Shown here: in pieces, positions 32,537 to 41,768 of the stretch | How the letters are laid out: every line of letters begins with the position of its first letter | Numbering within the stretch: the first letter of the stretch is position 1 | NCBI RefSeq assembly: GCF_014201135.1 | Contig: NZ_JACHDR010000001.1 | Span: 930,001-994,000 of the forward strand | Direction: 5' to 3' | DNA from: Neomicrococcus aestuarii | Lineage (GTDB): Bacteria > Actinomycetota > Actinomycetes > Actinomycetales > Micrococcaceae | Length of the DNA: 64,000 nucleotides | The notes under the pieces: model-generated | What the model saw: the letters and a program-made list of their open reading frames with translations, nothing else | Told to the model about the DNA's origin: nothing | Databases searched by the model: none | Made by a program: the position numbers and the translations under genes

Positions 32537-34723
32537 CTAGCCTCGTTCCAAGTATTCCTGCGTGTCCGCGTCAAACCATCGATCAATGGCCGCCCGCAGA
32601 CCCGGGTACCGATCGAGACTACCCTGTGCCACCAATTCTTCGGCGTCCTCGCGGGCTTGTCCGATGAGCGCGGCATCACGCATCACCCGCAGCTCACGCA
32701 ACGTAGAGCGGGCGCCCGCCTGTTCGGTTCCCAGAACGTTTCCTTCGCGCCGAACCTTGAGGTCCTCTTCCGCGAGTACGAAGCCGTCGCTAATCTGGGC
32801 AATTCGCTCGAGGCGTTCGAGGCTCGCGTGGTCCTTCTCCAAACTGGAGACCAAGAAGCACGTGCCCTCTAGCCCACCACGGCCAATGCGACCCCGCAAC
32901 TGGTGGATCTGTGCCGTTCCGAAGTTTTCGGCGTCAATGATGGCCATGATGGTGGCGTTCGGAATGTCGACCCCCACTTCGATGACCGTCGTGGAGACCA
33001 GGATGTCCGATTGGTGCCTCGCGAACCGATCCATGGTGTCCGTCTTGACCTCGCTGTGGAGCTGGCCGTGCAGCGCATCAATACGCGCTGTCTTGAGCTC
33101 TGGGCGTTGGGAGAGGAACGCCACCATCTGATCCACCGTGGTGCGTTGGGCAGTGGCGGCCTCGCCGTTCTTCGGGGCCGAATCAGTTTCCGAAATTCGC
33201 GGACACACCACAAAAACCTGATGGCCGGCGGCGACTTCTTCGCTCATGCGCTGAATCATGCGATCCAGCCATTTCTTGTTCCAGGTGGGAACCACAAAGC
33301 TCTTGACCGGCTTTCGACCGGACGGGAGGCCCTCGAGAACCAGTGGTTCAAGATCGCCGAAGACCGTCATGGCCACTGTGCGCGGGATGGGTGTCGCCGT
33401 CATGACCAACATGTGCGGGGTGATCTCCGCCCGATTCCTCAGGGTGTCCCGCTGCTCTACGCCGAAACGGTGCTGTTCATCCACCACCACGAGGCCCAGA
33501 TCAAAGAAGCTCACGTTGTCGCTAAAGAGTGCGTGGGTGCCAATGACGATGCCGGCGTCCCCGGTGGCAATGTTCAGGAGTGCTTGCCGTTTGGCGGCCG
33601 TTCCCATGGAACCGGTCAGCAGTTCCACACGGGTGGCCTTCTCCGCTCCACCCAACTGACCTGCGCGGCCGAGAGGACCAAACATGGCGCTGATGGATTG
33701 TGCGTGCTGTTGGGCGAGCACTTCGGTGGGGGCTACCAGCGCGGCTTGGCCGCCAGCGTCGATGACTTGAAGCATGGCTCGCAACGCCACCAGAGTTTTG
33801 CCTGAGCCCACTTCGCCTTGTAACAAGCGGTTCATGGGTCGGGTCGCTTCAATGTCCGCCGCGAGCACTTGGCCCACGCTGCTCTGTCCGGGCGTCAACT
33901 GGTACGGGAGTGAGGCATCGAAATCGGCGAGAATGCCGTCGCTGATGCTCGGGCGGGCCACGGCGCGTTCGGCGCTTTGAGCCGCGCGGCGTTCCGCCAA
34001 GGCAAGTTGCAAGAAGAACGCCTCTTGGAAGGCAAACCGGCGCCGCGCCCGGTAGGCATCCTTGACGTTTTCCGGCCGGTGGACCGCCTCAAGAGCGGTG
34101 ACGAGATCCGGGTAGTGGTGTTTGCGGAGCACTTCCGCGGGGATGGGATCTGGGAAAGACTCAGTATCCACTTGATCCAGCAGTGTGCCGATGGCTGTGC
34201 GGATTCGCTCTTGTGCCATGTTTTGCTTGCGGCTGTAGATCGGGAACGGCCGGGCTGCAGCTTCTTCTTGATCTGCGAGCAGCGTGTATTCGGGTTGAGT
34301 GAGGACCCGTTCCTGGCGGTAGGTGGAAAGCACTCCGGAGAACACTCCGACGACGCCCGGAACCAGATCTTTGCGCGCTTGGTAGCCGTTGAAGAACGTC
34401 AGCGACAGCTCATCGGCGAAGTCAAAACTCTCTTCTGCCGGTTCTTGGAGATCCGTCACGATGACCTCAAGAATGAAGCCTTTACGGGAGTTCATCTTGC
34501 GTTCGCTCACCCGCTCTACGCGCGCGTAGACGGATGCGTCCTCGCCAATCTCTAAGCTTCCGATCGGCGAAATCTCAGCGACATCGAGGTACCGGCGAGG
34601 AAAATGGTAGAGAAGATCCTCCACGGTGGTGTAACCAAAAGCCTTCTCAAAGGTTCCGCGCTTGTCCCCCAGTGCTCGCGAGAGCGGGAACAGCGGGGTC
34701 AGTCCGGCAAAGGTTTCTGACAT
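32537..34723 (-). CDS. recG: ATP-dependent DNA helicase RecG
   Basis: 728 residues. An N-terminal wedge/OB region (YTTVEDLLYHFPRRYLDVAE) precedes the helicase motifs: Walker A LLQGEVGSGKTLVALRAML, DEQHRFGVEQR (DEQH box), TATPIPRT, then VSTTVIEVGVDIPNATIMAI and QLRGRIGRGG. RecG remodels stalled forks and Holliday junctions. Its start overlaps the stop of the DAK2 gene by one base. Complete and of normal length. Confidence 0.96.
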   Translation of the reverse strand: MSETFAGLTPLFPLSRALGDKRGTFEKAFGYTTVEDLLYHFPRRYLDVAEISPIGSLEIGEDASVYARVERVSERKMNSRKGFILEVIVTDLQEPAEESFDFADELSLTFFNGYQARKDLVPGVVGVFSGVLSTYRQERVLTQPEYTLLADQEEAAARPFPIYSRKQNMAQERIRTAIGTLLDQVDTESFPDPIPAEVLRKHHYPDLVTALEAVHRPENVKDAYRARRRFAFQEAFFLQLALAERRAAQSAERAVARPSISDGILADFDASLPYQLTPGQSSVGQVLAADIEATRPMNRLLQGEVGSGKTLVALRAMLQVIDAGGQAALVAPTEVLAQQHAQSISAMFGPLGRAGQLGGAEKATRVELLTGSMGTAAKRQALLNIATGDAGIVIGTHALFSDNVSFFDLGLVVVDEQHRFGVEQRDTLRNRAEITPHMLVMTATPIPRTVAMTVFGDLEPLVLEGLPSGRKPVKSFVVPTWNKKWLDRMIQRMSEEVAAGHQVFVVCPRISETDSAPKNGEAATAQRTTVDQMVAFLSQRPELKTARIDALHGQLHSEVKTDTMDRFARHQSDILVSTTVIEVGVDIPNATIMAIIDAENFGTAQIHQLRGRIGRGGLEGTCFLVSSLEKDHASLERLERIAQISDGFVLAEEDLKVRREGNVLGTEQAGARSTLRELRVMRDAALIGQAREDAEELVAQGSLDRYPGLRAAIDRWFDADTQEYLERG

Positions 34724-35715
34724 TAGTCGTGGCGCACCGAGGACAGTTCGGTCACGGTAATCGCGGTGGGTTCACCCACGGAGCGCATGCATTCAATGGC
34801 AGTCTCGGCTACAGTGACGTGCACGTGGACTCGCCACCGGTACAGCTCTTGACCGACCGACGGCGAGCTCATGGGGCTCATAATCACTGAGGTGCCGATC
34901 GAGTCCAGTTTGGCGCGAAGGGTTGCAGCTTCCAAAGCACCCAGTTCAATGGTGCTCATGACTTCGAAGCCTTCTTCGTGAATGGCTTCCGCATGAATGT
35001 GCGGGTCCTGGACGCCATAGCCATGAAGGGGCTGATAGCGCGATTCCACAACGTGTTCGCCCACTACCACCGCAGAGAGGGAATCCAACACCAGCATCAT
35101 GCCTACCGCTCCGGCGTCCACGACGTTTGCGTCGTTGAGCTCCGGCAACTGTGTTTCTGTGGCTAGGACGGCCGCGAGCACGTCCTCATAGATAGCGCCC
35201 ATCACGTGCAGAAGGCAGGCGCGGCTGGAAGGATCGGTCTCGGTTTCGCGCAAGCTCTTCTTGGCTGACTTCGCAGCAGCCTGAATGACCGAGAGCATGG
35301 TTCCTGGCACAGGTTCGGACAGCGCCGACCAGGCCCTCACGCTGCCCGATTCCAGGGCGTCCGCAAGCGCCGGTCCCGTCAGGCGAGGGTGACCGGTGAG
35401 AGGTTCGGCGAACCCGGACAAAAAGACTGCTAGGAGCGTGCCGGAGTTTCCGTGGGCTTGTTCCATGCCGGCCCGGCTGGCGATCTTCAGGAGCGCGCCA
35501 AGATCCATTCCGGTGAGCTCGGCTTCAGGGATGTCCTTGACCGCACCCAGCATGGCTCGAGCGGTGTTGAACATGTTGGAGCCTGTGTCACCGTCCGCCA
35601 CGGGGTAAATGTTGATGGCGTCCAACCGGTCCGAGTGATTGCCGAGCTCTTGGACGGCTTTTTTGAGCCACGAGACGACGGCGACTGGTCCGGTGAAAAT
35701 CTTTTGCTTATTCAT
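34723..35715 (-). CDS. DAK2-domain protein (FakA-like, short form)
   Basis: 330 residues. The DAK2 nucleotide-binding domain is clear: LDAINIYPVADGDTGSNMFN (metal-binding Asp cluster), GNSGTLLAVFLSGFAEPL and the long helix ALSEPVPGTMLSVIQAAAKS. After it come a VDAGAVGMMLVLDSL stretch and about 100 residues of the linker domain. The C-terminal DegV-like fatty-acid domain of FakA is missing, as in other Micrococcaceae relatives from memory. Fatty-acid kinase activity is therefore uncertain. It sits between the LCP gene and recG, a conserved order. Confidence 0.85.
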   Translation of the reverse strand: MNKQKIFTGPVAVVSWLKKAVQELGNHSDRLDAINIYPVADGDTGSNMFNTARAMLGAVKDIPEAELTGMDLGALLKIASRAGMEQAHGNSGTLLAVFLSGFAEPLTGHPRLTGPALADALESGSVRAWSALSEPVPGTMLSVIQAAAKSAKKSLRETETDPSSRACLLHVMGAIYEDVLAAVLATETQLPELNDANVVDAGAVGMMLVLDSLSAVVVGEHVVESRYQPLHGYGVQDPHIHAEAIHEEGFEVMSTIELGALEAATLRAKLDSIGTSVIMSPMSSPSVGQELYRWRVHVHVTVAETAIECMRSVGEPTAITVTELSSVRHD

Positions 35716-35724
35716 AGCTGGGAT

Positions 35725-36804
35725 TTAGAGACCGCGCTGCTCAACGAATTCGCCGACGGTGTCCTGTTGCAACGCTTCGCCCAGATCGGCGATGGCAGCT
35801 TCGTCCGGGAGGACGATGGACTGGCCGTCTGCTGAACGACCCACGCCGCTGGTGGGCAGCGTGAAGAAGTTCATGTCGCTCTTATTCAGTCCAGCGAGCG
35901 AGAGCCCCAGCTGCCCCAAAGCAACCGCATTGAGGCTGTCGTCGCGCTGAATGTACGGGGAAAGTTCGTTGACCGAATTGGTGATAGCCGTGGGGTTGGA
36001 GAGGACGTCACGGGAAAGCAGCTTGTCAATGAGCGCCTTCATATACGTCTGCTGGTTGCGCACACGCTGGTAGTCGCCGTCGCTGAAGGCGTAGCGTTCG
36101 CGAACGAAGAGCAATGCGTGCTCACCATCGAGGTGCTGCACACCCTTTTCAAAGACGTAACCGGAAGCGTGCGAGGACGTGAAAGTCAGCGGCACGTTGA
36201 CGTCTACGCCACCGACTGCGTCCGTCAGACCTTTGAATCCTGCAAGGTCAATGGAGGCGACGTGGTCAATACGCGTGCCAAGCAGGGACTCAATGGTCTG
36301 CACCGCAAGAGGGACGCCGCCGTAGGAGAACGCGGCGTTGATCTTATGGGTTCCGTACCCGGGGATATCCACCCAGGTGTCGCGCATGATGGAAGTGACG
36401 AAAACTTGCTTGCGGTCCCCCGGAATGTGCACCAGCATCATGGTGTCCGAACGTCCAGCATTCGGCACGTTGGGCAGGTTTTCCGTTTCGCCGCTTCCGC
36501 CACCGGAGTCAGCACCGAGCAACAGGATGTTGACGGCGTCTTCAGCCGCAGCACTCTTGGTTGGGCGGGAAGACTCCACCGGGAACGCGTCGGCGATCTT
36601 GCCTGACTTGTTGTCAAAGCTGTTGATCAGGTTGAAAACGAATCCGCCAGCCACCAGTGCTGCGATCACTACCAGGGAACCAAAGATCAAGAGGACGTTG
36701 CGTCCGGTCTTGTTTTTCTTCTTGCGCCGCTCTGGGACCGAACCGTACGACGAACCGTCTCCGGAGTCCGGAATCATTCTCGACGTATCTTCAGTTGGTG
36801 TCAT
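35725..36804 (-). CDS. LCP (LytR-CpsA-Psr) family protein
   Basis: 359 residues: a basic N-terminus (RRKKKNKTGR), a membrane helix (VLLIFGSLVVIAALVAGGFV), and the LCP domain with LLLGADSGGGSG, RSDTMMLVHIPGD, SIMRDTWVDIPGYG, KINAAFSYGG and VRERYAFSDGDYQRVRNQQ. It should attach wall glycopolymers to peptidoglycan on the outer face of the membrane. It is a paralogue of 1709-2902 and lacks the Ser-rich tail. It ends 10 bases before the DAK2 gene. Confidence 0.92.
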   Translation of the reverse strand: MTPTEDTSRMIPDSGDGSSYGSVPERRKKKNKTGRNVLLIFGSLVVIAALVAGGFVFNLINSFDNKSGKIADAFPVESSRPTKSAAAEDAVNILLLGADSGGGSGETENLPNVPNAGRSDTMMLVHIPGDRKQVFVTSIMRDTWVDIPGYGTHKINAAFSYGGVPLAVQTIESLLGTRIDHVASIDLAGFKGLTDAVGGVDVNVPLTFTSSHASGYVFEKGVQHLDGEHALLFVRERYAFSDGDYQRVRNQQTYMKALIDKLLSRDVLSNPTAITNSVNELSPYIQRDDSLNAVALGQLGLSLAGLNKSDMNFFTLPTSGVGRSADGQSIVLPDEAAIADLGEALQQDTVGEFVEQRGL

Positions 36805-36881
36805 GATGCACTTTCACGTTGGTTCCGAGGGTTGGCGCGTACGGCCTGCTTCAGTCTACCGAGGCTGGGTAGAGTATTCGG

Positions 36882-37364
36882 ATGATAGTGACGCGCCGCC
36901 GAAAACTCGCAGCAATTTCTCTGACCTTGGCAACTTCCACGCTCTTGGCTGGGTGTGCAAGCGCCGTCAGCGTAGATGCGGCCGATGACGCCAACAATCC
37001 TGAGTGCGCAGAATTCATGGTTCTTTTGCCTCAAGAGTTGGCCGGCTTTGAGCGTCGCGACACCACGAGCCAGGCAACAGCCGCGTACGGTGATCCAGCA
37101 GCGGTCATTATTCGTTGCGGTGTGGCATCTCCCCCGCCGTCGACGGATCCGTGCGCCACCGTCAACGGCGTGGATTGGCTCACTCAAGAGGGCGACCCAG
37201 CGTGGACGCTCACCACGTATGGCCGCTCGCCTGCCGTGGAAGTGCTGTTGGATCCGGATGAGGTTCCCTCCAGTTCCGCCCTGGTTTCCCTGACGACGGC
37301 GGCTAGTCAGCTCCCACAGGTATCGCGCTGTCTCAGCGTGGATCAGGATGTAACACTGCCTTAG
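36882..37364 (+). CDS. DUF3515 lipoprotein
   Basis: 160 residues. A lipoprotein signal (LAAISLTLATSTLLAGCAS) is followed by ECAEFMVLLPQELAGFERR and the DUF3515 core GDPAAVIIRCGVASPPPSTD. DUF3515 proteins are confined to actinobacteria and sit next to ddl, as here (the two genes converge and overlap at their ends by 4 bases). The role is unknown; the genomic link suggests the cell envelope. Intact. Confidence 0.9.
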   Translation: MIVTRRRKLAAISLTLATSTLLAGCASAVSVDAADDANNPECAEFMVLLPQELAGFERRDTTSQATAAYGDPAAVIIRCGVASPPPSTDPCATVNGVDWLTQEGDPAWTLTTYGRSPAVEVLLDPDEVPSSSALVSLTTAASQLPQVSRCLSVDQDVTLP

Positions 37365-38494
37365 CGCAAGCCGAGCTTGCGGCCCAAGGCAAGATCAATC
37401 AGTTCCGTGATGAGGTCCTTGTAGTTCAAGCCGGTCTTGTCCCACATTTGCGGGTACATGCTGATAGGTGTGAAGCCGGGCATGGTGTTGATCTCGTTGA
37501 TCACCCAGCGCCCGTCTGGAGTGTAGAAGAAGTCGACTCGACCAAGACCTTCGCCGTCCACTGCATCGAATGCTACGACTGCGAGTTCTTGGAGGGACTT
37601 GATGGCATCTTCCGGAAGCTCGGCAGGACAGCTGAGCTTCGCCGCGGATCCGTCTACGTACTTGGCTTCGAAATCGTAGAAGGTGTGTGCTCCGGCTTCC
37701 ACCACGATTTCACCTGGAAGGGATGCTCGGGCATGGTCGCTCCCGCGGCCTTCGAGCACACCGCATTCAATTTCACGTCCCAGAATTCCCTGTTCTACAA
37801 CGACCTTGGGATCAAAGCGTCGAGCTTCTTCAATGGCTTCGCGGAGACAGTCAGCGTCTTCAACGCGGGTGATACCCACGGAGGAGCCTGCACGTGAAGG
37901 CTTGACGAAGAGCGGGTACTCGAGCGATTCAAGGCGCGCAATCGCTTCCTCGGGCGAACGCAGCCACTGCTTATTGGTGATGACTTCGTAAGGACCAACC
38001 TCGAGGCCGGCAGCTTCGAAAGCAACCTTCATGAAGTGCTTATCCATGCCGATCGCGCTGGCCGCAACACCAGAACCCACGTACGGAATATCCAACAATT
38101 CCAACTGGCCCTGCAGCGTTCCGTCTTCTCCGTAAGGACCGTGCAACAGAGGGAAGACGACGTCAACGGTACCCAGCGTCGTCGTACTCAAAACCGTCTC
38201 ATGATCCGCATCAAGCTGATCCGAGAGCACCTCGAAGTGCTCCCCCACCTTGGACAGACGAATGCTTTCGCCGCTGTGTGGAACCACAGGAAGCGAAGTG
38301 CCGCGCAAGGACCACTCGTCCGGGTTCGACTTAACTCGGGTCCATTCGCCGTCGGGAGTAATTCCCACGGGGATGACGTCAAATCGCTTCCGGTCAATAG
38401 CCCTGAGAACGCCGGCTGCCGTCACGCAACTGACCGAATGCTCAGACGAGCGGCCGCCGAACAAGAGAAGGACGCGGGTGCTCGCTGTGGTCAT
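37361..38494 (-). CDS. ddl: D-alanine--D-alanine ligase
   Basis: 377 residues, ATP-grasp fold: LLLFGGRSSEHSVSCVTAAG at the N-terminus, FPLLHGPYGEDGTLQGQLEL, PLFVKPSRAGSSVGITRVED and the C-terminal VINEINTMPGFTPISMYP, which holds the metal-binding Glu and Asn. Makes D-Ala-D-Ala for peptidoglycan precursors. The start overlaps the gpsA stop by ATGA. Length is typical of actinobacterial Ddl. Confidence 0.96.
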   Translation of the reverse strand: MTTASTRVLLLFGGRSSEHSVSCVTAAGVLRAIDRKRFDVIPVGITPDGEWTRVKSNPDEWSLRGTSLPVVPHSGESIRLSKVGEHFEVLSDQLDADHETVLSTTTLGTVDVVFPLLHGPYGEDGTLQGQLELLDIPYVGSGVAASAIGMDKHFMKVAFEAAGLEVGPYEVITNKQWLRSPEEAIARLESLEYPLFVKPSRAGSSVGITRVEDADCLREAIEEARRFDPKVVVEQGILGREIECGVLEGRGSDHARASLPGEIVVEAGAHTFYDFEAKYVDGSAAKLSCPAELPEDAIKSLQELAVVAFDAVDGEGLGRVDFFYTPDGRWVINEINTMPGFTPISMYPQMWDKTGLNYKDLITELIDLALGRKLGLR

Positions 38495-39516
38495 GAGGGG
38501 ATACCTTCCGATTTCAATTGCCGTCCCAAGAGCTTGTTAGCCATTGAGTCCACCGTGAGAGTACCGTCCAGGACGGCAACGACTGCTTCGGTGATCGGCA
38601 TGTCTACTTTATTTTCTCGCGCAAGATGCAAGACCGCGGCAGCGGACTTTGTGCCTTCCGCCGTCTGGGTCATGTGCTGCGCTAAATCTTGAACGGCGTG
38701 CCCTTGCCCGAGCAAACGGCCAGCCGTGCGGTTTCGGGACAGCGGCGAGGCGCACGTCGCCACAAGGTCACCCAGCCCAGCAAGACCGGACAGAGTTTCT
38801 TGTTGCCCACCGAGCGCCATTGCCAAACGGGTGGTCTCAGCCAAACCGCGCGTGATGACAGATGCCTTGGTGTTGTCCCCCATGCCCTTGCCGTCACAAA
38901 TGCCAACGGCCAAAGCGATCACGTTCTTGACGATGCCGCCGATTTCCACACCAATGACGTCATTGTTCGTGTAAGGACGGAAGTAGTCCGTGACAAGCGA
39001 GGACGCAATCCACGCGGCGCGCTCCGAATTCGAACACGCCACGACCGACGCGGTGGGTTCCTTCCGTGCAATCTCCATGGCCAAGTTGGGGCCAGAAAGC
39101 ACAGCAATCTGGTCCATGGTCAGCTCAAGGACCTCAGAAATCACTTGGGACATCCGAAGGTCCGTGCCGCGCTCGAGGCCCTTCATGAGGCTAATGATGG
39201 AAACGTCCGGCTCAAGGTGTCCTTTGACGGCCTCGAGTTGCGCGCGCAATGACTGAGCCGGAACAGCCAGCACCACCAACGGAGTTCCCACGAGGGCTTC
39301 AGCGATGTCACTGGTGGCAGAGATATTTGAGGGAAGCACAATGTCACCCAGATACTGGGAGTTGGTGTTGAGCTCATTAATCTCTTGGACTACTTCGTCG
39401 CGACGTGCCCAGAGGATGACCTCGGCAGCAGCGTTAGCGTCAGCTACCAGCTTGGCGAATGTAGTTCCCCAGCTGCCAGCTCCCAGCACCGCAATTCGGT
39501 GCGAGGGCTCCATCAC
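38491..39516 (-). CDS. gpsA: NAD(P)H-dependent glycerol-3-phosphate dehydrogenase
   Basis: 341 residues. The dinucleotide fold is IAVLGAGSWGTTFAKLVADA, the substrate part VLSGPNLAMEIARKEPTASV and IGGIVKNVIALAVGICDGKG with the catalytic Lys, and GLAGLGDLVATCASPLSRN. It supplies glycerol-3-phosphate for phospholipids. Coupled on both sides: overlap with plsC upstream and ddl downstream. Intact. Confidence 0.95.
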   Translation of the reverse strand: MMEPSHRIAVLGAGSWGTTFAKLVADANAAAEVILWARRDEVVQEINELNTNSQYLGDIVLPSNISATSDIAEALVGTPLVVLAVPAQSLRAQLEAVKGHLEPDVSIISLMKGLERGTDLRMSQVISEVLELTMDQIAVLSGPNLAMEIARKEPTASVVACSNSERAAWIASSLVTDYFRPYTNNDVIGVEIGGIVKNVIALAVGICDGKGMGDNTKASVITRGLAETTRLAMALGGQQETLSGLAGLGDLVATCASPLSRNRTAGRLLGQGHAVQDLAQHMTQTAEGTKSAAAVLHLARENKVDMPITEAVVAVLDGTLTVDSMANKLLGRQLKSEGIPS

Positions 39517-40307
39517 TGACGCGACTCCATTACAGCAGCGGCTTCGGCTCCAGAAGTCACAGTCCCAGCGGATTCGAAACTGCCGCGTCCCGTGGCAGCC
39601 TGGCCGTGCTTTTCAGGATCCCAAGGAACAGCCGGTGGTTCTTCCCCGCGAAGCTGTGCAAGTTCTCTTGTCAGCGCATTGGTAATACGTGACGTCGCCT
39701 CTTCCAGGATTTCCCTGGTGCGTGGACGGTCGCGCAAATCGGACAGATCCACGGGCGCACCCGCGTGAACCCGAACGGTCTTGCGTGGGAACACGTTAAG
39801 TTTCTTGGCATAACGAGGCATGACCTCATTGGTGCCCCAGTGAACGATCGGCACTACGGGCGCTCCGGTTTGAAGCGCCAGCCGCGCAGCACCCGTCTTT
39901 CCACGCATAGGCCACAAGTCCGGATCACGCGTGAGCGTTCCCTCCGTGTAAATCAGGATGGCGCCACTGTTGTCAATAACCGAACGAGCGGCCTTGAGGG
40001 AACGGTTAGCGCTCAGACCTGTTCGTTCCACGGGAATCTGACCCGTAGCCCGCAGGAAGGTTCCCAAGACAGGGACGCGAAAGAGCGAATCCTTCGCCAA
40101 GAAGCGCGGCAAATACCCGTTTACATACAACGGAACAGCAACCACCAATGGATCGATCTCAGAGGTGTGGTTGGGGCATGCAATAAATCCGCCCTGAGGA
40201 AGATCTTTAAATCCAGTCCACTTCTGCGCCATGATTGCGGCCATTGCTGGACGCACAATCGAAGCGAGGGTTCCGAAGACTGCACGGGTTTTTAGCGACT
40301 CTGCCAT
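39513..40307 (-). CDS. 1-acylglycerol-3-phosphate acyltransferase (PlsC family)
   Basis: 264 residues. The acyltransferase motif is FIACPNHTSEIDPLVV (H-x4-D), followed by KDSLFRVPVLGTFLRATGQI, IYTEGTLTR and VPIVHWGTNEVMP. It acylates lysophosphatidic acid in phospholipid synthesis. The C-terminus has a low-complexity Ala/Gly/Glu tail. It lies between murA and gpsA on one operon, the standard actinobacterial order. Confidence 0.93.
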   Translation of the reverse strand: MAESLKTRAVFGTLASIVRPAMAAIMAQKWTGFKDLPQGGFIACPNHTSEIDPLVVAVPLYVNGYLPRFLAKDSLFRVPVLGTFLRATGQIPVERTGLSANRSLKAARSVIDNSGAILIYTEGTLTRDPDLWPMRGKTGAARLALQTGAPVVPIVHWGTNEVMPRYAKKLNVFPRKTVRVHAGAPVDLSDLRDRPRTREILEEATSRITNALTRELAQLRGEEPPAVPWDPEKHGQAATGRGSFESAGTVTSGAEAAAVMESRQ

Positions 40308-40320
40308 GATGCTCCTTCGC

Positions 40321-41637
40321 TTAGGACAGGGTGACGTCTGCGCCTAGGCCTTGCAACTTGTCCATGAAGTGCTCGTAGCCGCGGCTGATGATGTCGATGC
40401 CGGAAGCGTTGGAGACACCTTCAGCGGCAAGCGCTGCAATGATGTGGGAGAAACCACCACGAAGATCCGGAATCACAAAGTCCACGCCGCGAAGCTTGGA
40501 CGGACCGGTGATCACAGCGGAGTGCAAGAAGTTACGCTGGCCAAAGCGGCACGGAACGGCGCCCAAGCATTCGCGGTGAAGCTGGATGGTTGCCCCCATG
40601 CGGATCAAGGCGTCCGTGAAGCCGAAGCGGTTCTCATACACGGTTTCGTGAACGATCGAGACACCTTCAGCCTGAGTCAGTGCAACGACGAGCGGCTGCT
40701 GCCAGTCCGTCATGAAGCCTGGGTGGACGTCAGTTTCAACGACCAAGGGATTCAGCTTTCCACCGGGGTGGAAGAAGCGAATGCCGTTGTCATCAACCTC
40801 GAAGTCGCCACCGATCTTGCGGTAGGTATTGAGGAAAGAGGTGAGGTCCTGCTGATCTGCGCCCTGAACGTAAATGTCACCCTTAGTAGCCAAAGCAGCA
40901 GAGGCCCAGCTGGCACCTTCGTTGCGGTCAGGAAGCGCACGGTGGTTGTAGCCGCCCAAACGCTTCACACCTTCGATGCGGATCACGCGATCCGTCTGCA
41001 CCGTGATGAGCGCACCCATCTTCTGGAGGATGGCAATTAGGTCCAGGATTTCAGGCTCTACGGCGGCGTTCTTAAGTTCGGTGATGCCGTCTGCTTTAAC
41101 TGCGGTCAACAGAACCTGCTCGGTAGCGCCCACGGATGGGTAATCAAGCTCCAGCTTGGTTCCGCGCAAACCCTTACGGGCCGAGATGGAGATACCGCCA
41201 TCGACTTTGTCCACTATGGCACCGAACTGGCGCAAGGCATCAAGGTGGTAATCAATGGGGCGGTCGCCGATACGGCAGCCGCCAAGATCAGGAATGAACG
41301 CTTCACCGATGGTGTGCATCAGCGGACCACACAAGAGGATCGGGATGCGGGAATCGCCAGCGTATGCGTCGATCTCACGAGCAGATGCGGTCTTCGCGCC
41401 GCTCGGATCCAACGTCAGATCACCAGTTACTGGATCCTTAGTGACTTCAACGCCGTGCAGGGTCAACAGTGACGTGACAACCTCGACGTCTTTGATCTCG
41501 GGAACGTTGCGAAGCACGGACGGACCATCGCCGAGCAGTGCGGCCACCATCGCCTTGGGAACAAGGTTCTTGGCTCCGCGAACGTGAACGGTGCCTTCTA
41601 GTGGCTTGCCACCTCGGATGGTGAGTACCTTTTGCAT
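40321..41637 (-). CDS. murA: UDP-N-acetylglucosamine 1-carboxyvinyltransferase
   Basis: 438 residues of the EPSP-synthase fold: IRGGKPLEGTVHVRGAKNLV (K-N motif), GGCRIGDRPIDYHLDALRQF, GASWASAALATKGDIYVQGA. In the active-site loop the usual catalytic Cys is not present: the segment reads LGGCRIGDRPID with the Cys of the G-G-C-x-I-G motif. It catalyses the first committed step of peptidoglycan synthesis. It starts the murA-plsC-gpsA-ddl operon. Length as expected. Confidence 0.94.
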   Translation of the reverse strand: MQKVLTIRGGKPLEGTVHVRGAKNLVPKAMVAALLGDGPSVLRNVPEIKDVEVVTSLLTLHGVEVTKDPVTGDLTLDPSGAKTASAREIDAYAGDSRIPILLCGPLMHTIGEAFIPDLGGCRIGDRPIDYHLDALRQFGAIVDKVDGGISISARKGLRGTKLELDYPSVGATEQVLLTAVKADGITELKNAAVEPEILDLIAILQKMGALITVQTDRVIRIEGVKRLGGYNHRALPDRNEGASWASAALATKGDIYVQGADQQDLTSFLNTYRKIGGDFEVDDNGIRFFHPGGKLNPLVVETDVHPGFMTDWQQPLVVALTQAEGVSIVHETVYENRFGFTDALIRMGATIQLHRECLGAVPCRFGQRNFLHSAVITGPSKLRGVDFVIPDLRGGFSHIIAALAAEGVSNASGIDIISRGYEHFMDKLQGLGADVTLS

Positions 41638-41768
41638 TGGACGAACAACCTCAATTTCTGCCGCTGGTTTAGGGCTCGCTTAAGAATACGTCCCTACTCC
41701 CCCATTCGTGTGGCGACGCGTTCGGCCATTGGCGTAAACCGATCAGCGAAATGGAAGAACCTTGGGAA

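Noticed and set aside
32903-33805. 300-codon plus-strand frame inside recG
   Set aside because: Antisense to an intact recG with all helicase motifs; no independent support.
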